Shown in pieces: positions 23,395 to 25,153 of a stretch of 25,153 nt of DNA. Under the pieces are notes generated by a model, which ran no database searches, was not told the origin of the DNA, and was given only the letters and a program-made list of their open reading frames with translations. Origin of the DNA: Hyphomicrobiales bacterium (GTDB lineage Bacteria > Pseudomonadota > Alphaproteobacteria > Rhizobiales > Beijerinckiaceae); contig CANCAR010000013.1 of NCBI GenBank assembly GCA_947374125.1, positions 1 through 25,153 on the forward strand, written 5' to 3'. Both the position numbers and the translations under genes were made by a program. How positions within the stretch are numbered: the first letter of the stretch is position 1; every line of letters starts with the position of its first letter.

Positions 23395-25023
23395 ATGATT
23401 AACATCACCCGTCGCACTGCACTCGCCGGATTAGCAGCGCCTTTCATTATGCCGCGCTTTGCGCTTGCTCAAGCCGATAACCGCCCGTCCATCGTCATTG
23501 CTGTTCAAAAAACGGCCAATTCCAACACCCTTGATGTGTTGCGGGAACAATCCAACGTTGGTGAGCGGATCTTCTTCTCCTCACTTTGGGAAGGCTTGAT
23601 CGGCCGCGACTGGTTAAATGGCCTTGGCCGCGTTCCATTGCTTGCTACCGAATGGCGCCGTATCGATGACACAACGGTTGAGCTTGATCTCCGTAAGGGA
23701 GTGAAGTTCCACAATGGCGACGAAATGACCGCGGAGGATGTGGCCTTCTCGTTCGGTCCCGACCGCATGTTTGGCGACACCTTGCCATCGGCCAATCCAA
23801 AGACCTTGCCGTATAGTGAACGAATTCCGGGTCTTGGTACCAAAGAAGTACCGCCTGAAGTGTTCGGCGTTGCCCGTCGCTCATGGCCGAATCTAATCAA
23901 AGTCGAAATCGTCGACAAATATAAAGTTCGCTTCATTAACGGCTCGCCCGACGTGACGATTGAAGGCCGCATCAGCCGTTTCGGTTCGGAAATCATGAAC
24001 CGTCGCGCGTTCGTTGAGGCCGGAAAATATATCGATTGGGCCCGCAAGCCGGTTACTACCGGCCCTTATATGGTGGCAGAATATAAGCCTGATCAGTCGC
24101 TCACCTATGTTGCGCATGATGACTATTGGGGTGGTCGCCCACCCATCAAGCAGATTAAGTTTGTTGAAGTGCCAGAAGTATCAGCCCGTGTGAACGGATT
24201 GTTTGCTGGCGACTTCCATTTTGCTTGCGATATTCCACCGGACCAAATCTCGTTGATCGAGAAAAATCCAGCCTTTGAAGTCCAAGGTGGCACGATCCTC
24301 AACCATCGCATCACGGTGTTTGATAAGACCTATCCTGCGTTAGCCGACGCCCGCGTTCGGCGCGCGATGACACACGCGATTGACCGTCAGTCGATCGTCG
24401 AATCCCTTTGGGCAGGCCGTACCGTGATCCCGAAGGGTCTGCAATGGACCTATTATGATGATATGTTCATTAATGATTGGGAAGTTCCAGCCTTTGATCC
24501 AAAGCTCGCGCAAAACCTTTTAAAAGAAGCCGGCTATAAAGGCGAAGTGATCCCTTACCGGTTGCTGAATAATTACTACACCAATCAGGTACAGACATCG
24601 CAGGCACTGGTTGAAATGTGGAAGTCTGTGGGTCTCAATATCGAAATTCAAATGAAAGAAAACTGGTCGCAGATTATGGAACGGACGCCAACGCGCGGTG
24701 TTCGTGATTGGTCCAACTCAGCCCCGTTCAATGATCCTGTGTCCTCGATTGTTAACTCGCATGGTCCGAATGGTCAGGCTCAGCAAATTGGCGAATGGAC
24801 CAACACCGAGTTCAACGGTCTTTCTAACCAGCTTGAAACATCAACGGATCGCGCGAAACGCAAAGAAATTTTCCGTCGTATGCTGACGATCGCGGAACGT
24901 GAAGATCCTGCCTACACCGTTCTTCACCAGAACGCGACCTTCACCGCCAAGCCTAAAGCCATCCAATGGAAATCAGCCCCAGCTTTCGCAATGGATTTCC
25001 GCAAGGGCAATTTCTCGCTCTAA
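23395..25023 (+). CDS. ABC transporter substrate-binding protein, family 5 (peptide/opine/nickel type)
   Basis: The 542-residue protein begins with a twin-arginine-like leader (ITRRTALAGLAAPFIMPRFA, residues 4-23; cleavage after ALA near 25), so it is exported, probably folded, to the periplasm. Family markers are LDLRKGVKFHNGDEMTAEDV (102-121), GPYMVAEYKPDQSLT, DDYWGG and RRAMTHAIDRQSIVESLWAG. Length is typical of the DppA/OppA class. AAGGA about 8 bases upstream supports the start. It captures a small ligand such as a peptide, opine or glycoside for import; the ligand is not predictable here. No permease lies in the window. An intrinsic terminator follows 12 bases after the stop, so the gene can be expressed as a single highly abundant message, with permeases perhaps starting beyond the right edge. 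Confidence 0.9.
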   Translation: MINITRRTALAGLAAPFIMPRFALAQADNRPSIVIAVQKTANSNTLDVLREQSNVGERIFFSSLWEGLIGRDWLNGLGRVPLLATEWRRIDDTTVELDLRKGVKFHNGDEMTAEDVAFSFGPDRMFGDTLPSANPKTLPYSERIPGLGTKEVPPEVFGVARRSWPNLIKVEIVDKYKVRFINGSPDVTIEGRISRFGSEIMNRRAFVEAGKYIDWARKPVTTGPYMVAEYKPDQSLTYVAHDDYWGGRPPIKQIKFVEVPEVSARVNGLFAGDFHFACDIPPDQISLIEKNPAFEVQGGTILNHRITVFDKTYPALADARVRRAMTHAIDRQSIVESLWAGRTVIPKGLQWTYYDDMFINDWEVPAFDPKLAQNLLKEAGYKGEVIPYRLLNNYYTNQVQTSQALVEMWKSVGLNIEIQMKENWSQIMERTPTRGVRDWSNSAPFNDPVSSIVNSHGPNGQAQQIGEWTNTEFNGLSNQLETSTDRAKRKEIFRRMLTIAEREDPAYTVLHQNATFTAKPKAIQWKSAPAFAMDFRKGNFSL

Positions 25024-25035
25024 TCGCTCTTTAAA

Positions 25036-25070
25036 GGGCCACGCCTCATGGTGTGGCCCTCTTTCGTTTT
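25036..25070 (+). terminator. Rho-independent terminator after the substrate-binding protein gene
   Basis: GGGCCACGC (25036-25044) pairs with GTGTGGCCC (25051-25059) over nine base pairs with one G-T wobble, around a 6-base loop, and is followed by the T-rich tctttcgtttt (25060-25070). It starts 12 bases after the TAA. It would end the transcript or partly separate the binding-protein gene from permease genes further right. Confidence 0.85.
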
Positions 25071-25153
25071 GCATTGATCGCAACACCTTGCCTTTCCGTG
25101 CTTCCAACACACAAATGCCTTGATCGGAAATTGAACCACTTCATGACAACGCC

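Noticed and set aside
25143..25153. ATG at the extreme right edge as the start of a permease gene
   Set aside because: Only eleven bases are visible and the ribosome site is weak; a permease is likely somewhere to the right but cannot be shown here.

Overview
The window reads like a chromosomal stretch from an alphaproteobacterium, most likely of the Hyphomicrobiales (rhizobial-type) group. This is inferred from gene families, not from a marker gene: a MocE-type ferredoxin beside an inositol dehydrogenase, a caspase-like protein with a long Pro/Ala tail, a kinase-M23-aminotransferase fusion, a GguC/AraD1-type protein and hydantoinase/oxoprolinase pairs. Base composition looks moderately GC-rich and even. 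I see no rRNA, tRNA, CRISPR array, transposase or integrase. The gene order is that of a dense catabolic region.

Left block (1-2726). The 3' end of a probable MocD-type desaturase/hydroxylase, a Rieske-type MocE ferredoxin and a myo-inositol 2-dehydrogenase (Gfo/Idh/MocA family) form a short plus-strand operon. It resembles the rhizopine (methyl-inosamine)/inositol modules of rhizobia. It collides tail to tail with a class C beta-lactamase-fold serine hydrolase on the minus strand.

Centre-left (2828-9741, minus strand). A secreted caspase-fold protein has lost both catalytic dyad residues (His to Arg111, Cys to Ala163) and ends in a Pro/Ala-rich tail with 15-bp tandem repeats. Upstream of it lies a two-gene operon: a roughly 1014-residue fusion (APH-type kinase, intact M23/LytM metallopeptidase domain, class III PLP aminotransferase/phospho-lyase), then a second MocA-family oxidoreductase. 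A DMT-family permease (9989-10876) is divergent from this operon.

Centre-right (10859-20420). A tightly packed five-gene minus-strand operon runs 18713 to 10859: FMN-dependent alpha-hydroxy-acid oxidase, IlvD/Edd dehydratase (close to L-arabinonate dehydratase), AraD1/GguC-type FAH-fold enzyme, then HyuA- and HyuB-type hydantoinase/oxoprolinase subunits. Divergent from it is an RraA-family aldolase-like gene. That gene is convergent with a COG3618-type amidohydrolase (lactonase-like). Together they look like an oxidative, non-phosphorylative sugar-acid route (lactone, aldonate, 2-keto-3-deoxy-acid, then dehydration or aldol cleavage), with an unexplained ATP-dependent HyuAB step.

Right block (20421-25153, plus strand). 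A 348-bp gene-free stretch holds a good palindrome and a promoter-like sequence. After it come an orphan molybdate-binding protein gene (modA without modBC), a cytosolic alkaline-phosphatase/nucleotide-pyrophosphatase-fold phosphodiesterase, and a secreted family-5 (peptide/opine-type) ABC substrate-binding protein. The last is followed by a clear intrinsic terminator.

The observations I think most worth following are the kinase-M23-aminotransferase fusion, the double active-site loss in the caspase-like protein, and the HyuAB pair embedded in a sugar-acid operon. All functional assignments rest on motif and family recognition by eye; no database search was run.
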